Shown in pieces: positions 13,145 to 21,895 of a DNA stretch of 44,858 bases (the stretch's first letter is position 1; each line of letters begins with the position of its first letter). Below the pieces are notes generated by a model that saw nothing but the letters and a program-made list of their open reading frames with translations, made no database searches and was not told the origin of the DNA. Source of the DNA: Methanothrix sp. GTDB taxonomy: Archaea; Halobacteriota; Methanosarcinia; Methanotrichales; Methanotrichaceae. The translations under genes were made by a program, and so were the position numbers. Location: assembly GCF_024518575.1 (NCBI RefSeq), contig NZ_JANIHG010000010.1, positions 1 to 44,858 of the forward strand, read 5' to 3'.

Positions 13145-14269
13145 TTATACGCTCCTGACAAGCCTGGCTATCTCATCCCCTACCTCAGATGTGGTGGAGC
13201 TGCCGCCCAGATCGTAGGTCCTCACCCTCCCCTCACGCAGGTTGAGCTCTATTGCTTTCACCACATCTCTGGCCGCCTCCCTCTCGCCCAGGTGCTCCAG
13301 GAGCATCGCGCCTGCCCATATCGTTGCGATCGGGTTGATCTTGTTCATGCCCCTGTACTTCGGAGCGCTGCCATGTATCGGCTCGAACATGCTCGTCCCC
13401 GCTGGGTTCAGGTTTGCACCAGGCGCAAGCCCGAGGCCACCCTGTATCATCGCCCCGAGGTCTGTGATGATATCCCCAAACATGTTGGGCGCGACAACTA
13501 CATCAAACCATTCTGGATTCTTGACGAACCACATCGTTATAGCATCAACAAAGTTGAAGTCGGTGGTGACCTCAGGGTATCCCTTCCTGACATCCTCGAA
13601 GACCTCGCGCCAGAAGCCGTAGATATCGCTCAGCACGTTCGCCTTGTCCACGCTTGAGACGTGCTTTCTTCTCTGCATCGCAAGATCAAAGGCATACCTG
13701 ATCACCCTTGTGCATCCCTCCCTCGAGACCATGCCTATCTGGTATGCGATCTCATCGCTGTCAGAATCTATATCGAGGCCGAACTTCACGCTGTAGAGAG
13801 CCCGGCGGACCTCGAGATCGATATGGCTCCTACCCGACCTGGCCCTGCCACCCTGGCCTATGTAGAAGTCCTCTGTGTTCTCCCTCACCACCACAAAATC
13901 TATGTCCTTCGGACCCTTGTCCCTGAGCGGTGTCCACACGCCCTCCAGGAGCTTAACTGGCCTGAGGTTGATGTACTGGTCGAAGTAGAACCTCATCGCC
14001 AGGAGAATCCCCTTCTCAAGAACCCCGGGCTTCACTCTGGGATCGCCTATGGCCCCGAGGTATATCGCTCTGTATCGCCCGAGCTCCTTCAGCGTGTCCT
14101 CGCTCACGAGCTCCCCTGTCCTAAGGTAGTGATCCGCGCCAAGTGGATACTCGATCCACTCGAGTCCGAAGCCGTGCTTGTCCGCAGCAGCCTCCAGCAC
14201 CTTCTTGCCCTCTGCGATGATCTCCGGCCCTATGCCATCGCCCGGTATGACAGGTATTTTGTAATTCAT
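13145..14269 (-). CDS. leuB: 3-isopropylmalate dehydrogenase (isocitrate/IPM dehydrogenase family)
   Basis: A 374-residue NAD(P)-dependent beta-decarboxylating dehydrogenase. It begins with the family [14 protein letters not shown], has the substrate arginine region [12 protein letters not shown], catalytic [33 protein letters not shown] with the metal-binding aspartates, and the adenine loop [13 protein letters not shown]. It overlaps leuD by 4 bp, so the pair catalyses two consecutive steps of leucine synthesis. In methanogens close paralogues (AksF) act on homoisocitrate in coenzyme B synthesis; the partner's sequence favours leucine here. Confidence 0.85.
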   Translation of the reverse strand: MNYKIPVIPGDGIGPEIIAEGKKVLEAAADKHGFGLEWIEYPLGADHYLRTGELVSEDTLKELGRYRAIYLGAIGDPRVKPGVLEKGILLAMRFYFDQYINLRPVKLLEGVWTPLRDKGPKDIDFVVVRENTEDFYIGQGGRARSGRSHIDLEVRRALYSVKFGLDIDSDSDEIAYQIGMVSREGCTRVIRYAFDLAMQRRKHVSSVDKANVLSDIYGFWREVFEDVRKGYPEVTTDFNFVDAITMWFVKNPEWFDVVVAPNMFGDIITDLGAMIQGGLGLAPGANLNPAGTSMFEPIHGSAPKYRGMNKINPIATIWAGAMLLEHLGEREAARDVVKAIELNLREGRVRTYDLGGSSTTSEVGDEIARLVRSV

Positions 14270-14760
14270 GCTCTCACCACCTGTTTCTTTGTATAATTCA
14301 AAAGGCCTCCCGATCTCACGATCTCCTGTAGGAACGGAGGCAGGGGTGTTGTCGGATAAGACTCTCCTTTGGAGATGTTCTGAACGATGCCCTTCGAGAT
14401 ATCCACCACCACAGAGTCGCCATCATCTATTTTCTCCGCATCCGCGCAGATGAGCAGAGGCAGCCCGATGTTTATAGAGTTCCTGAAGAAGATCCTTGCA
14501 AAGGACCTCGCAACAACCGCCTCCACTCCGGCTGCCTTGATGGCGAGCGGAGCGTGCTCTCTGGATGAACCGCACCCGAAGTTGGTTCCCGCGACTATGA
14601 TATCTCCAGGTCGGACGCTCTTCGCGAACTCCGGCCTGATCCCCTCAAAGAGGTGCTTGGCCAGCTCCTCTGGATCATTTATCACAAGATACCGCCCAGG
14701 GATGATCACATCCGTGTCGATATCGTTTCCGAACTTCCAGGCTCGTGCCAAAATACCCAT
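14266..14760 (-). CDS. leuD: 3-isopropylmalate dehydratase small subunit
   Basis: About 164 residues, the swivelling small subunit that pairs with an iron-sulfur large subunit encoded elsewhere. It has the typical opening [20 protein letters not shown] and the [14 protein letters not shown] motif. The substrate loop reads YLVI. From memory, YLRT marks homoaconitase and YLV(Y/M) marks isopropylmalate isomerase, so IPM isomerase is favoured. The ATG at 14760 fits the family N-terminus; a TTG two codons upstream is possible. A TATA-like TTTAATATAC lies near 14796-14806. Confidence 0.85.
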   Translation of the reverse strand: MGILARAWKFGNDIDTDVIIPGRYLVINDPEELAKHLFEGIRPEFAKSVRPGDIIVAGTNFGCGSSREHAPLAIKAAGVEAVVARSFARIFFRNSINIGLPLLICADAEKIDDGDSVVVDISKGIVQNISKGESYPTTPLPPFLQEIVRSGGLLNYTKKQVVRA

Positions 14761-14766
14761 CTCCAA

Positions 14767-15249
14767 CAGGTGGACTATCTACCAATAACAAAGCAGTATA
14801 TTAAACTGATGGAGCCGGTATGACCTGCACAGCAGCTGCCTGGCCGATGGGCTGGGGCGCGATACAGCGAATCCCGGTCTTGTGCTCGAACAGCTTAATT
14901 CAGGATTCAGCACGCATTGGCGCAATGCCAAATGAATCCCATAACGTCGCATGTCTCCGAAATCGCAGCGCTCAATCAGTCCAGATACATGGAGGGGCTC
15001 GCCCGTGGCTGTCGATTCCACCAGAATCATTCGGTTATTCAAGCCCACAACCTGAGGTTTCAGATCGATCGGCAATCCAGCAAACGGCATGTCGCAGAGG
15101 GGGATGATAACAACTCTCTTTTTTGAAAATCGCTTTTAAATTCCGATGATAAGGTATATATGCATCAAAGAGAGCTCGGAATGCGAATATGGGATCTTTT
15201 CGGCGGCATCGATAGAGTTGCGCCGAGGGTCTCGAGGAGGGAGCAGAAT
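14767..15249. other. divergent intergenic region between leuD and the histone gene
   Basis: No gene recognised in about 480 bp. The left edge carries the leuD TATA-like box (minus strand). The right edge carries two TATA-like boxes for the histone gene (TTTTAAAT at 15134 and TATATAT at 15155). The open frames across the middle show no family features. Confidence 0.55.
15125..15161 (+). promoter_or_regulatory. promoter region of the histone-gatE operon
   Basis: A BRE-like GAAAATCG at 15125 is followed by TTTTAAAT at 15134-15141. A second TATA-like run TATATAT is at 15155-15161. The ATG at 15160, the first of the open frame, lies inside this second box, so it cannot be the translation start if that box is used. 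Confidence 0.5.
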
Positions 15250-15477
15250 ATGGCGGTACTTCCTGTCGCCCCGGTTGCCAGGCTGATAAGAATGGCGGGG
15301 GCAAAGAGGGTGAGCGAGGATGCGAGCATCGAGCTTGCTGCGATTCTTGAGAGCTATGGCATAGAGATAGCGAAAGAGGCGGTAGACTGGGCCAATCATG
15401 CGAAGAGGAAGACTGTGAGAGCTGAGGATATAAAAGAGGCTGCAAAGCGAGTGAGACCTGTAAAGCAGGGAGAATGA
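15250..15477 (+). CDS. archaeal histone (histone-fold protein)
   Basis: About 75 residues from the ATG at 15250, preceded by a strong AGGAGGGAG. The histone fold is clear: VLPVAPVARLIRMAGAKRVS, then ASIELAAILESYGIEIAKEA and KRKTVRAEDIKEAAKRV. Archaeal histones of this length dimerise and wrap DNA. The frame stays open back to 15160, but the extra 30 residues are not histone-like and overlap the promoter. It lies 7 bp before gatE in an apparent operon. Confidence 0.93.
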   Translation: MAVLPVAPVARLIRMAGAKRVSEDASIELAAILESYGIEIAKEAVDWANHAKRKTVRAEDIKEAAKRVRPVKQGE

Positions 15478-15484
15478 GGCTCCA

Positions 15485-17392
15485 ATGGGAAGAGATGGCA
15501 TCGATATGGACTACCGCGCGCTTGGTCTCGTCTGCGGCATAGAGATACACCAGCAGCTCGATACCAAGTGCAAGCTCTTCTGCCGCTGTCCCACAGTCCA
15601 CAGAGAGGTTGAGGACTCGAACTTCGAGTTCTTCAGATACCTCAGGCCTGCGAGGAGCGAGCTCGGGGAGATCGACAGAGCCGCTCTTGAGGAGACGCTT
15701 GTCTCGAGGAGGTTCATATACAAATCCTACGACACAACCTGTCTGGTGGAGGCGGATGAGGAGCCTCCGAGGGAGCTCAACCGGGAGGCTCTCGAGATCG
15801 CCCTGGTGATTGCACGCCTTCTGAGGATGCGCATCGTTGATGAGATCCACACGATGCGCAAGACCGTGATAGACGGCTCGAACACATCTGGATTTCAGAG
15901 GACCGCGTTCATCGCGTCCGGCGGATCCATAGACACATCATGCGGGCCTGTGGGCATAGGCATACTCTGTCTGGAGGAAGAGGCTGCCAGGATAATCGAG
16001 GATCGTGGGGATGAGGTGGTGTATTCTCTCGACCGGCTGGGCATCCCCCTTGTCGAGATCGGGACCGCTCCAGATATAGTATCTCCGCAGCATGCGAGGG
16101 AGGTGGCTCAGCACATCGGCATGATACTCAGATCCACAGGCCGGGTCAAGCGCGGCCTCGGCACGATAAGGCAGGACGTGAATGTATCGATTGCAGGCGG
16201 CGCGAGGGTCGAGATCAAGGGCGTTCAGGAGCTGAACCTTATAGAGAGGATCGTTGAGCTGGAGGTCCTCCGCCAGGTCAGGCTGCTCGAGATAAGGGAT
16301 GAGCTCCATAGAAGAGGCGCCCGGGTATGTGGGGATATCGTCGATGCAACCGGGCTCTTCTCAAACTCACGCTCGAAGGTCATTGCGAGGGCCCTAAAGG
16401 GCGGCGGCGTGGTTCTCGCCACTAGGCTTGACGGCTTCAACGGGATGATCGGAAAGGAGGTGCAGCCCGGGAGGCGTCTCGGCACAGAGCTCTCGGACAG
16501 GGCGAAGCGCGCAGGTGTCGGTGGCATATTCCACACCGACGAGCTGCCAGCCTATGGGATAACAGAAGAGGAGGTATCATCGCTCAGGAGCCTGTTGAGC
16601 TGCGGGGAGAGCGATGCTGTGGTGATGGTGGCAGCGCCTCCTGAGAGGGCTAGAAAGGCGATGGAGGCTGTGATCGAGCGCGCGAGAGAGACGCTTGTGT
16701 GCATTCCTGAAGAGACAAGGAGAGCGCTTCCTGACGGCACATCTGAGTACATGCGCCCGCTGCCGGGATCGGCGAGGATGTACCCTGAGACGGATGTACC
16801 GCCTGTCGTTATAAATGAAGAGATGGTTGAGCAGCTGAGGCTTCCAGAGCTTGTCGTGGAGAGGGCCGAGAGGTACCAGAGGGAGTACGGGCTCAGCCCT
16901 GAGCAGGCGAGGATAATGGCGGCCTCATCCAACTACCAGCTCTTCGAGGAGATTGTGAATTCATACAGGGTACAGCCGTCGCTCGTCGTGCGATCGCTGG
17001 AGTCCACTCCCGTCGAGCTTGCGAGGGATGGCGTGCCGGTTTACAGGCTCAGCGACAGGCATTTCATGGGATGCTTTGAGCTGCTCTCGCAAAACAGGAT
17101 CGCGAAGGAGGGCATACCCGCGCTCCTCAAGGCCATGGCCGAGAATCCGGATCTTGAGCCGGAGATGGCAGCGCAGGCGGCAGGTCTGATGAGCCTGGGC
17201 GCATCAGAGGTCGAGAGGATCGTCCACGAGATCGTCTCCGCAAAGATCGATCTGGTCAGGGAGAGGGGCGAGCGTGCGATCGGGCCACTCATGGGGCTCG
17301 CGATGGAGCAGCTTAGAGGCAAAGCGGACGGTGCGGCTGTGAGCGCTCTCATAAAGAGAGAGATAAATGCGATTCTCGGGAGAGCTGACTGA
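15485..17392 (+). CDS. gatE: glutamyl-tRNA(Gln) amidotransferase subunit E
   Basis: A 635-residue archaeal GatE, the tRNA-binding and kinase subunit of GatDE, which converts Glu-tRNA(Gln) to Gln-tRNA(Gln). It opens with VCGIEIHQQLDTKCKLFCRC, has the GatB/E core (RKTVIDGSNTSGFQRTAFIA, then RQDVNVSIAGGARVEIKGVQ), an AspRS-like insertion in the middle, and the YqeY-like tail ending LIKREINAILGRAD. The subunit GatD gene is not in this window. It lies just after the histone gene. Confidence 0.96.
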   Translation: MGRDGIDMDYRALGLVCGIEIHQQLDTKCKLFCRCPTVHREVEDSNFEFFRYLRPARSELGEIDRAALEETLVSRRFIYKSYDTTCLVEADEEPPRELNREALEIALVIARLLRMRIVDEIHTMRKTVIDGSNTSGFQRTAFIASGGSIDTSCGPVGIGILCLEEEAARIIEDRGDEVVYSLDRLGIPLVEIGTAPDIVSPQHAREVAQHIGMILRSTGRVKRGLGTIRQDVNVSIAGGARVEIKGVQELNLIERIVELEVLRQVRLLEIRDELHRRGARVCGDIVDATGLFSNSRSKVIARALKGGGVVLATRLDGFNGMIGKEVQPGRRLGTELSDRAKRAGVGGIFHTDELPAYGITEEEVSSLRSLLSCGESDAVVMVAAPPERARKAMEAVIERARETLVCIPEETRRALPDGTSEYMRPLPGSARMYPETDVPPVVINEEMVEQLRLPELVVERAERYQREYGLSPEQARIMAASSNYQLFEEIVNSYRVQPSLVVRSLESTPVELARDGVPVYRLSDRHFMGCFELLSQNRIAKEGIPALLKAMAENPDLEPEMAAQAAGLMSLGASEVERIVHEIVSAKIDLVRERGERAIGPLMGLAMEQLRGKADGAAVSALIKREINAILGRAD

Positions 17393-17397
17393 TCCTC

Positions 17398-17545
17398 GAT
17401 GTGCCTTTTTCATCCTTTTGGCACGCCTCTGCTGTCGCATGTGCTTTTTTCATCCAGTAGATCCTGCAGGGTGCAAGTTCAGAGATTCACCGTCTCCGAG
17501 CTGCCAGGTCGCATGTGCCGTTTTCATCCAGGAGATCCTGCAGGG
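17398..17545. repeat. three imperfect T-rich repeats, probable terminator zone
   Basis: Between the convergent gatE and trm5 genes the motif ATGTGCYKTTTTCATCC-like occurs three times, near 17399, 17439 and 17513. The last two belong to 38-bp copies (17434-17471 and 17508-17545) differing at only three positions, 74 bp apart, each ending GATCCTGCAGGG. The first copy is also framed by GTGCC and GGCAC. T-runs in the gatE direction suggest repeated termination sites. Confidence 0.6.
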
Positions 17546-17582
17546 ATGGCATTATCCCTTAGGGGCACTCTGCGACGTAAAT

Positions 17583-18605
17583 TCAGATCCCATTCTGAGA
17601 TGTGGATGCATCTTTCTTCACCATGAAGTCGATGACCACGTTGTAGATCCTGGGCGCATAGCTTCTGACGATGCCTCTGTACAGGATAGATGCCTCGCAT
17701 CCAAGCTCCCTGGCTTTTTCCTCTATGGTTTTTGCATCCCTGTAGAGGTCATCCTCAGGGGCGAACGTGTAGTAGTGCACCACGCCCCCGCTCTTCGCAG
17801 TGCGTATCGCCTCTGAGAGGAAGATCGACGCAGAGTGCGGCAGGTTCATCACGACATGATCCGCCTGATCTGCAAGATCTTCTGTGAGAGCGGCGGCGTC
17901 ACCCTCGCGTACCTCAACATCCAGACGGTTCATCCTCGCGTTCTCCCTGAGAAGCTTTACTGCATACGGATTCTTGTCGATCGCGATCACCCTTGCGCCC
18001 CGTTTCGCCATGAGAAGCGAGAAGGGGCCCACGCCTGCGAACATATCGACCACGGTATCGCCGGGGCGCACCTGCTCCGCAACCCTGAGCCTCTCGGTGC
18101 CCAGCCTCGGCGAGAAGTATGCTCGCTCGAGATCCACCATGTAGCGGATGCCATGCTCTCTGTGAACTGTGAGCGTCTTCTTCTCGCCAGCCACGTATCT
18201 GTACCTGCGGAGCCGGAACTCGCCCTCGACATCTGAAACGGGTGCGAGTACTGTGCGGATTCCCCTGTGCACAGCCATGATCGCATCCGCGACCCTCTCA
18301 GGCTCCTCATCCTCAACCACAGCTATATCCCCGATGGTCTCGAAGCTCGGTTTTCTTCCCAGGATCTCCTCAACTGTGACCCTTCTTCGATCCTCCTCGA
18401 ACTCCATGCGGACGATCTCGACATCCGCGATACCCTTCAGTAAATCAGAGTTGATGCTCTCAAGAACTGGAATGTATATGTGGGAACCGTCGGATCGGAT
18501 GCGCTTTCCTCTGTCGAGAGCTCCCATCTCGATGAGGATCCTCCTTATACGCTCGCCCATCGAGCGCGGCGCCTTCACACCAAACGAGATCTTAGATCCG
18601 CACAT
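17583..18605 (-). CDS. trm5: tRNA (guanine37-N1)-methyltransferase, Trm5 family
   Basis: A 340-residue class I SAM-dependent enzyme that makes m1G37 in tRNA and so prevents frameshifting. It has the N-terminal D1/D2 domains, then the Rossmann fold: VRPGDTVVDMFAGVGPFSLL, the acidic loop VIAIDKNPYAVKLLRENARM, and the catalytic VVMNLPHSASIFL motif. The arginine/aspartate region FSPRLGTERLRVAEQ is conserved. It could also act in wyosine synthesis, as some archaeal Trm5 proteins do. It converges with gatE. Confidence 0.93.
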   Translation of the reverse strand: MCGSKISFGVKAPRSMGERIRRILIEMGALDRGKRIRSDGSHIYIPVLESINSDLLKGIADVEIVRMEFEEDRRRVTVEEILGRKPSFETIGDIAVVEDEEPERVADAIMAVHRGIRTVLAPVSDVEGEFRLRRYRYVAGEKKTLTVHREHGIRYMVDLERAYFSPRLGTERLRVAEQVRPGDTVVDMFAGVGPFSLLMAKRGARVIAIDKNPYAVKLLRENARMNRLDVEVREGDAAALTEDLADQADHVVMNLPHSASIFLSEAIRTAKSGGVVHYYTFAPEDDLYRDAKTIEEKARELGCEASILYRGIVRSYAPRIYNVVIDFMVKKDASTSQNGI

Positions 18606-18702
18606 TTTAACACGATGCCTGTGAAATCAGGATGAGCTAAATCGCATCAACAGCCTTCCAAACTCATCTCAGACGCATCTGCCTAAGGCAAGATCTTCCG
18701 TG

Positions 18703-19089
18703 TCACCGCAGCACAAGCTGCAGTGCGCGGTGGGGACATGCTGTCACGCATGCTCCGCACTGGATGCACTTGCCCGGGTCTGCCACAACCTTCCAGTCGT
18801 CGAACCTGAATGTGCCGGTGGGGCATATCGCGATGCATGCGCCGCAGTGGACGCATTCCTCCTCGTTTCTTATCACAGGGATCTCGAGCAGTATGACGTC
18901 GACGCCCCTGCTCTCGAATGCGTCTTTTACCTGTTTGCATTTATCGTCTGAGACATCGAGGACGATCTCGCCACTGACTGCATCTATGCTCGCTCTCTCG
19001 ATGTTTATGAGCGCGCCGGTCTCCAGGATGACTGAAGCTATCAGGGGCTTTCTGACTATGCCCGGCGCGACCCTGAGCATCAGCTTCAT
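18703..19089 (-). CDS. NIL-domain ferredoxin of homocysteine synthesis
   Basis: A 128-residue protein: an N-terminal NIL domain (about 1-75), then two 4Fe-4S clusters with ligand sets ECVHCGACIAICPTG and KCIQCGACVTACPHR. It overlaps the end of the DUF39 gene by 4 bp. In Methanosarcina acetivorans the homologous pair MA1821-MA1822 makes homocysteine from aspartate semialdehyde using sulfide, with the ferredoxin as electron or sulfur partner (established from genetics, as I recall). Same role inferred here. Confidence 0.9.
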   Translation of the reverse strand: MKLMLRVAPGIVRKPLIASVILETGALINIERASIDAVSGEIVLDVSDDKCKQVKDAFESRGVDVILLEIPVIRNEEECVHCGACIAICPTGTFRFDDWKVVADPGKCIQCGACVTACPHRALQLVLR

Positions 19090-20597
19090 CTAAATCGCCT
19101 CCCCGCAAACAGCCTGCTCAGGTCGTTGCTTGTTATCATCCCTATGACGCGATTATCCTTATCCACAACGGGCAGCGCAGAGATGCTGTGTGTATCCATC
19201 ATCCTCGCAGCAAGCTCTATCGGCTCGTCCGGGGTCGCTGAGTACACCCGTCGGGTCATGATCTCCGAGACTCTTGAGATGTTGCCGTTTGCAACCGCCT
19301 TGGATATGTCCCATGTCGTAATTATGCCCATGAGCTTTCCATCATCAGAGACCACAGGGAGATGATCGAATCTGCTTCCGACGATTACACGTGCTGCCTC
19401 AGGAACGCTGATGTTCTCCCCCACTGTTACAACATCCCTGTTCATGACATCCCCGACGTACGGGAGCTCCTTCGTCTGCTTCATCGGCCTGCTGATGCCA
19501 CTTCTCGGCAGAGGCTCTGCCGGTTCGGTCAGCAAGAACTCTCCCCTCTCGATCCACTCCTTTAGAGTCCCCGCAACCCTTCTGGCCATGTGGAAGCTTG
19601 AAAGCGATGCTGTTGGAACCTCTTTTCCGTTTATCTCCACGGAACCTGACTTCAGCTCCGCGTAGCTCGTGCTTCTCAGCACAGGCCTGTCCCTTCGCTG
19701 CACGCCATAATCGACTATAGGAACGGTGATGTCACTGTCCCTGACAGCGGTGCTCAGCGCGAGCCTCTCGTTCAGTATCGGTATCGGAACGCCAACGCCA
19801 ACATAAAGCGTCGGGCCGTACCTTGTGAAAGTAGCAGCTCTTAGGAACTCGCTGCTCATTCTCTTGAGGTCCCCTGCGACCATGAGCGTGGCGAACCCTG
19901 TATCAGGGCTGTGCTGTGTGCCGGGTCCCACGATGTAACCCTGTGCGCCTCCGAGGAATATCCTGACCCCAGTGCCTATATACTCAAACTCCGGATCGTT
20001 TGAGATCGGGTTGAGAACGCCCGCGCCGCTGTAGTGGACGTTCCCGAAGCGGGGGAGCAGCGTGCCCATGTATGTATGAAGAGTCCTGTCAGACGAGTTC
20101 GTGGCAGCGTTGTACCTCTGATACGCGTTTCTTGGGTTGACCATCAGCGCCTGGTTGAGGTCCTCCAGATGGAGAGTCGTCTCGATCTCCATCCTGGGAT
20201 AACAGTCTGTGCCCACGCCCTCGCCCATCACATCCACAGCCCTCCCGGAGACGAGATCCTCTATGACGTGAGCGCCGCCGTACTCTATGCCTTTATCCTC
20301 AGATGGCTGGGTCGCTCCGAGAAAGAGATCGACTGCGGCAACCCCACCGTATGCCTCAACCCGGTTCAGCCAGGCCCTCGAGATCTTTATCGGCGGATCG
20401 CTGTGCCCGAGGTTCAGGAAGACTCCGGAGGAGCACATCGCCCCAAAGGTGCCAGTGGTCACGACATCTACCTCGCGCACTGCGCCATCCGGCCCCAGCT
20501 CTTCGACAATGGAGGGCATCTCCTCCGCGGTCACAACCCTGACGCTTCCGTCACGTATCCGCTCGTTGATCTCGGATAGCGATTTCTCTGCTGCCAC
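19086..20597 (-). CDS. L-aspartate semialdehyde sulfurtransferase (DUF39) with CBS pair
   Basis: About 503 residues from a GTG at 20597. A DUF39 domain (about 1-365) carries two conserved cysteines, FGAMCSSG at C55 and GVGTDCYPRM at C132, which fall within one residue of the C54/C131 I recall for MA1821. Two CBS domains close the protein (VGDVMNRDVVTVGENISV and VSEIMTRRVYSATPDEPIEL). It forms homocysteine from aspartate semialdehyde and sulfide. The frame is open 91 codons further upstream without homology. A TATA-like box at 20620-20630 lies about 26 bp before this GTG, so the message may be leaderless. It couples to the NIL-ferredoxin. Confidence 0.9.
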   Translation of the reverse strand: MAAEKSLSEINERIRDGSVRVVTAEEMPSIVEELGPDGAVREVDVVTTGTFGAMCSSGVFLNLGHSDPPIKISRAWLNRVEAYGGVAAVDLFLGATQPSEDKGIEYGGAHVIEDLVSGRAVDVMGEGVGTDCYPRMEIETTLHLEDLNQALMVNPRNAYQRYNAATNSSDRTLHTYMGTLLPRFGNVHYSGAGVLNPISNDPEFEYIGTGVRIFLGGAQGYIVGPGTQHSPDTGFATLMVAGDLKRMSSEFLRAATFTRYGPTLYVGVGVPIPILNERLALSTAVRDSDITVPIVDYGVQRRDRPVLRSTSYAELKSGSVEINGKEVPTASLSSFHMARRVAGTLKEWIERGEFLLTEPAEPLPRSGISRPMKQTKELPYVGDVMNRDVVTVGENISVPEAARVIVGSRFDHLPVVSDDGKLMGIITTWDISKAVANGNISRVSEIMTRRVYSATPDEPIELAARMMDTHSISALPVVDKDNRVIGMITSNDLSRLFAGRRFR

Positions 20598-20619
20598 GGC
20601 TGGGGCTTGCACCTTTTCC

Positions 20620-20630
20620 GATAAAAAGAT
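20620..20630 (-). promoter_or_regulatory. TATA-like box before the DUF39 gene
   Basis: ATCTTTTTATC on the minus strand. Its centre is about 26 bp from the proposed GTG start at 20597, the distance expected for a leaderless transcript. Confidence 0.4.
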
Positions 20631-20907
20631 ATCCCAACAGACGCCAACAGTGCGATTTCGAAAGAACTGTGCGGTCAGTCTTTCGCACGCCCCTCCCTGA
20701 CGGGCGGGCTTAATGCGCTTCGAATGCACGTCGGGCCTCTTGAGTACGTCGAGAACTGCCGAAGGTTTCTCAGGTTCGGCTTCATCCGATATGCTTCTGC
20801 TGGCGTGGAAGCAGCGGCTTCCATAAAGCCAGAGGAGAGATCCTGTGTTTGGGTAAGAGGCGGTCTCCATGCGGATATGGATGCGGCGAGAGAAATCGGA
20901 TAAAGTT

Positions 20908-20936
20908 TAAATTAAAAAATAATAAAAATAATTTTT
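20908..20936 (-). terminator. T-rich intrinsic terminator of aquaporin
   Basis: Directly after the aquaporin stop, the minus strand reads several T-runs (TTATTTTTATTATTTTTTAA). Such tracts, without a required hairpin, are the usual archaeal intrinsic terminator. Confidence 0.65.
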
Positions 20937-21674
20937 TTATTCTCTCGCGAGCATATCGTATAGAAACGCTGCCACAAGAGCGCCGAGCACCGGACCTATG
21001 ACGTATATCGGATAGTGGCTCCAGAGCACAGGGCCGCCCATGATGTGGTCTATCAGGTATGGCCCAAATGTCCTGGCCGGGTTCAGGGAAGAGCCGGCGA
21101 TGTTCCCTGTGGTCGTTATGACGCCTCCCACTGTCAGGCCTATTATCAGACCAGCAAATCCCTGAGGTGCACGCTCGTCGACGGCGACGCCCATGATCAC
21201 CATCATCAGCAAGAACGTCCCCATCGCCTCTGCGAGCACCGCCTGACCGAATGATATGCCCGGGAACGGCGCGGTCGCTCCGAGCCCGCCGACCATCACA
21301 GCATCAGATCCTGCGCTCGCGGCGAAGAGGAGAGAGCCGAGGGAGGCGCCGATGAGCTGTGCCACTATGTATGGAACAACATCACCGCTCGGGAACCTCC
21401 TTGTTGCCCAGAGCGCTATCGTCACAGCCGGATTTATGTGCGCCCCTGATACCCTCCCGAGAGCGTATATGACGCCAGCGATCGCTATGGCGAACGCCAT
21501 CCCTATCGCGAACCAGTCGCCTAGGCCGCCCAGAGCGCCGATCCCTATGTTGAAGGGGTTAGGCGGGCTGGAGCCCTTCGAGATCATGAGTGTGATAGCA
21601 GCAGCTCCAGCGCCGAAGTATACCAGAATCGCTGTCCCGATGAGCTCAGCAAGACATCTCTTGGCCAGGGACAT
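20937..21674 (-). CDS. aqpM: aquaporin/glycerol facilitator, AqpM-like
   Basis: A 245-residue membrane channel of the MIP family with six transmembrane helices and both half-helix motifs: GAHINPAVT at 78-85 and SLNPARTFGP at 196-205. The N-terminal half has the family CLAELIGTAILVYFGAGAA. AqpM of Methanothermobacter conducts water and some glycerol; the same is inferred. It lies 3 bp after the DUF2180 gene, so it may share a transcript with DUF2180 and DUF2193. Confidence 0.94.
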   Translation of the reverse strand: MSLAKRCLAELIGTAILVYFGAGAAAITLMISKGSSPPNPFNIGIGALGGLGDWFAIGMAFAIAIAGVIYALGRVSGAHINPAVTIALWATRRFPSGDVVPYIVAQLIGASLGSLLFAASAGSDAVMVGGLGATAPFPGISFGQAVLAEAMGTFLLMMVIMGVAVDERAPQGFAGLIIGLTVGGVITTTGNIAGSSLNPARTFGPYLIDHIMGGPVLWSHYPIYVIGPVLGALVAAFLYDMLARE

Positions 21675-21677
21675 CTT

Positions 21678-21887
21678 TCATCCCTCGTGGTATACAGCGT
21701 AGCATGGCTTGCAGAGAATCCTGGGAAGCTTTCTCTTCAGCTTCTTCGAGGGGAATGGGTATCCCCCTTCCCAGACCTCGATCTCATCCCTGACGAGATG
21801 ATCCATGCAGACGCCCATCCCGCAGACTATGCATATCGCGACCGCCTCGGTGGTCTTGCCATCGAGGGCGCAGAGATAGCATCTCAT
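21678..21887 (-). CDS. DUF2180 small zinc-finger-like protein
   Basis: A 69-residue protein with cysteines arranged in pairs: MRCYLC, then ICIVCGMGVCMDH, and a C-terminal ILCKPCYAVYH. The Cys/His pattern suggests one or two structural zinc sites. It matches what I recall of DUF2180, a family of unknown function in methanogens. It lies between DUF2193 (8 bp upstream) and aquaporin (3 bp downstream), in the same orientation. Confidence 0.8.
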   Translation of the reverse strand: MRCYLCALDGKTTEAVAICIVCGMGVCMDHLVRDEIEVWEGGYPFPSKKLKRKLPRILCKPCYAVYHEG

Positions 21888-21895
21888 TCAATCCC

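Larger units (their letters stand above)
20598..20936. other. intergenic region between the DUF39 gene and aquaporin
   Basis: About 340 bp. It holds the DUF39 promoter at its left end and the T-rich aquaporin terminator at its right end. The open frame across 20598-20870 lacks family similarity and is taken as noncoding. Confidence 0.5.
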
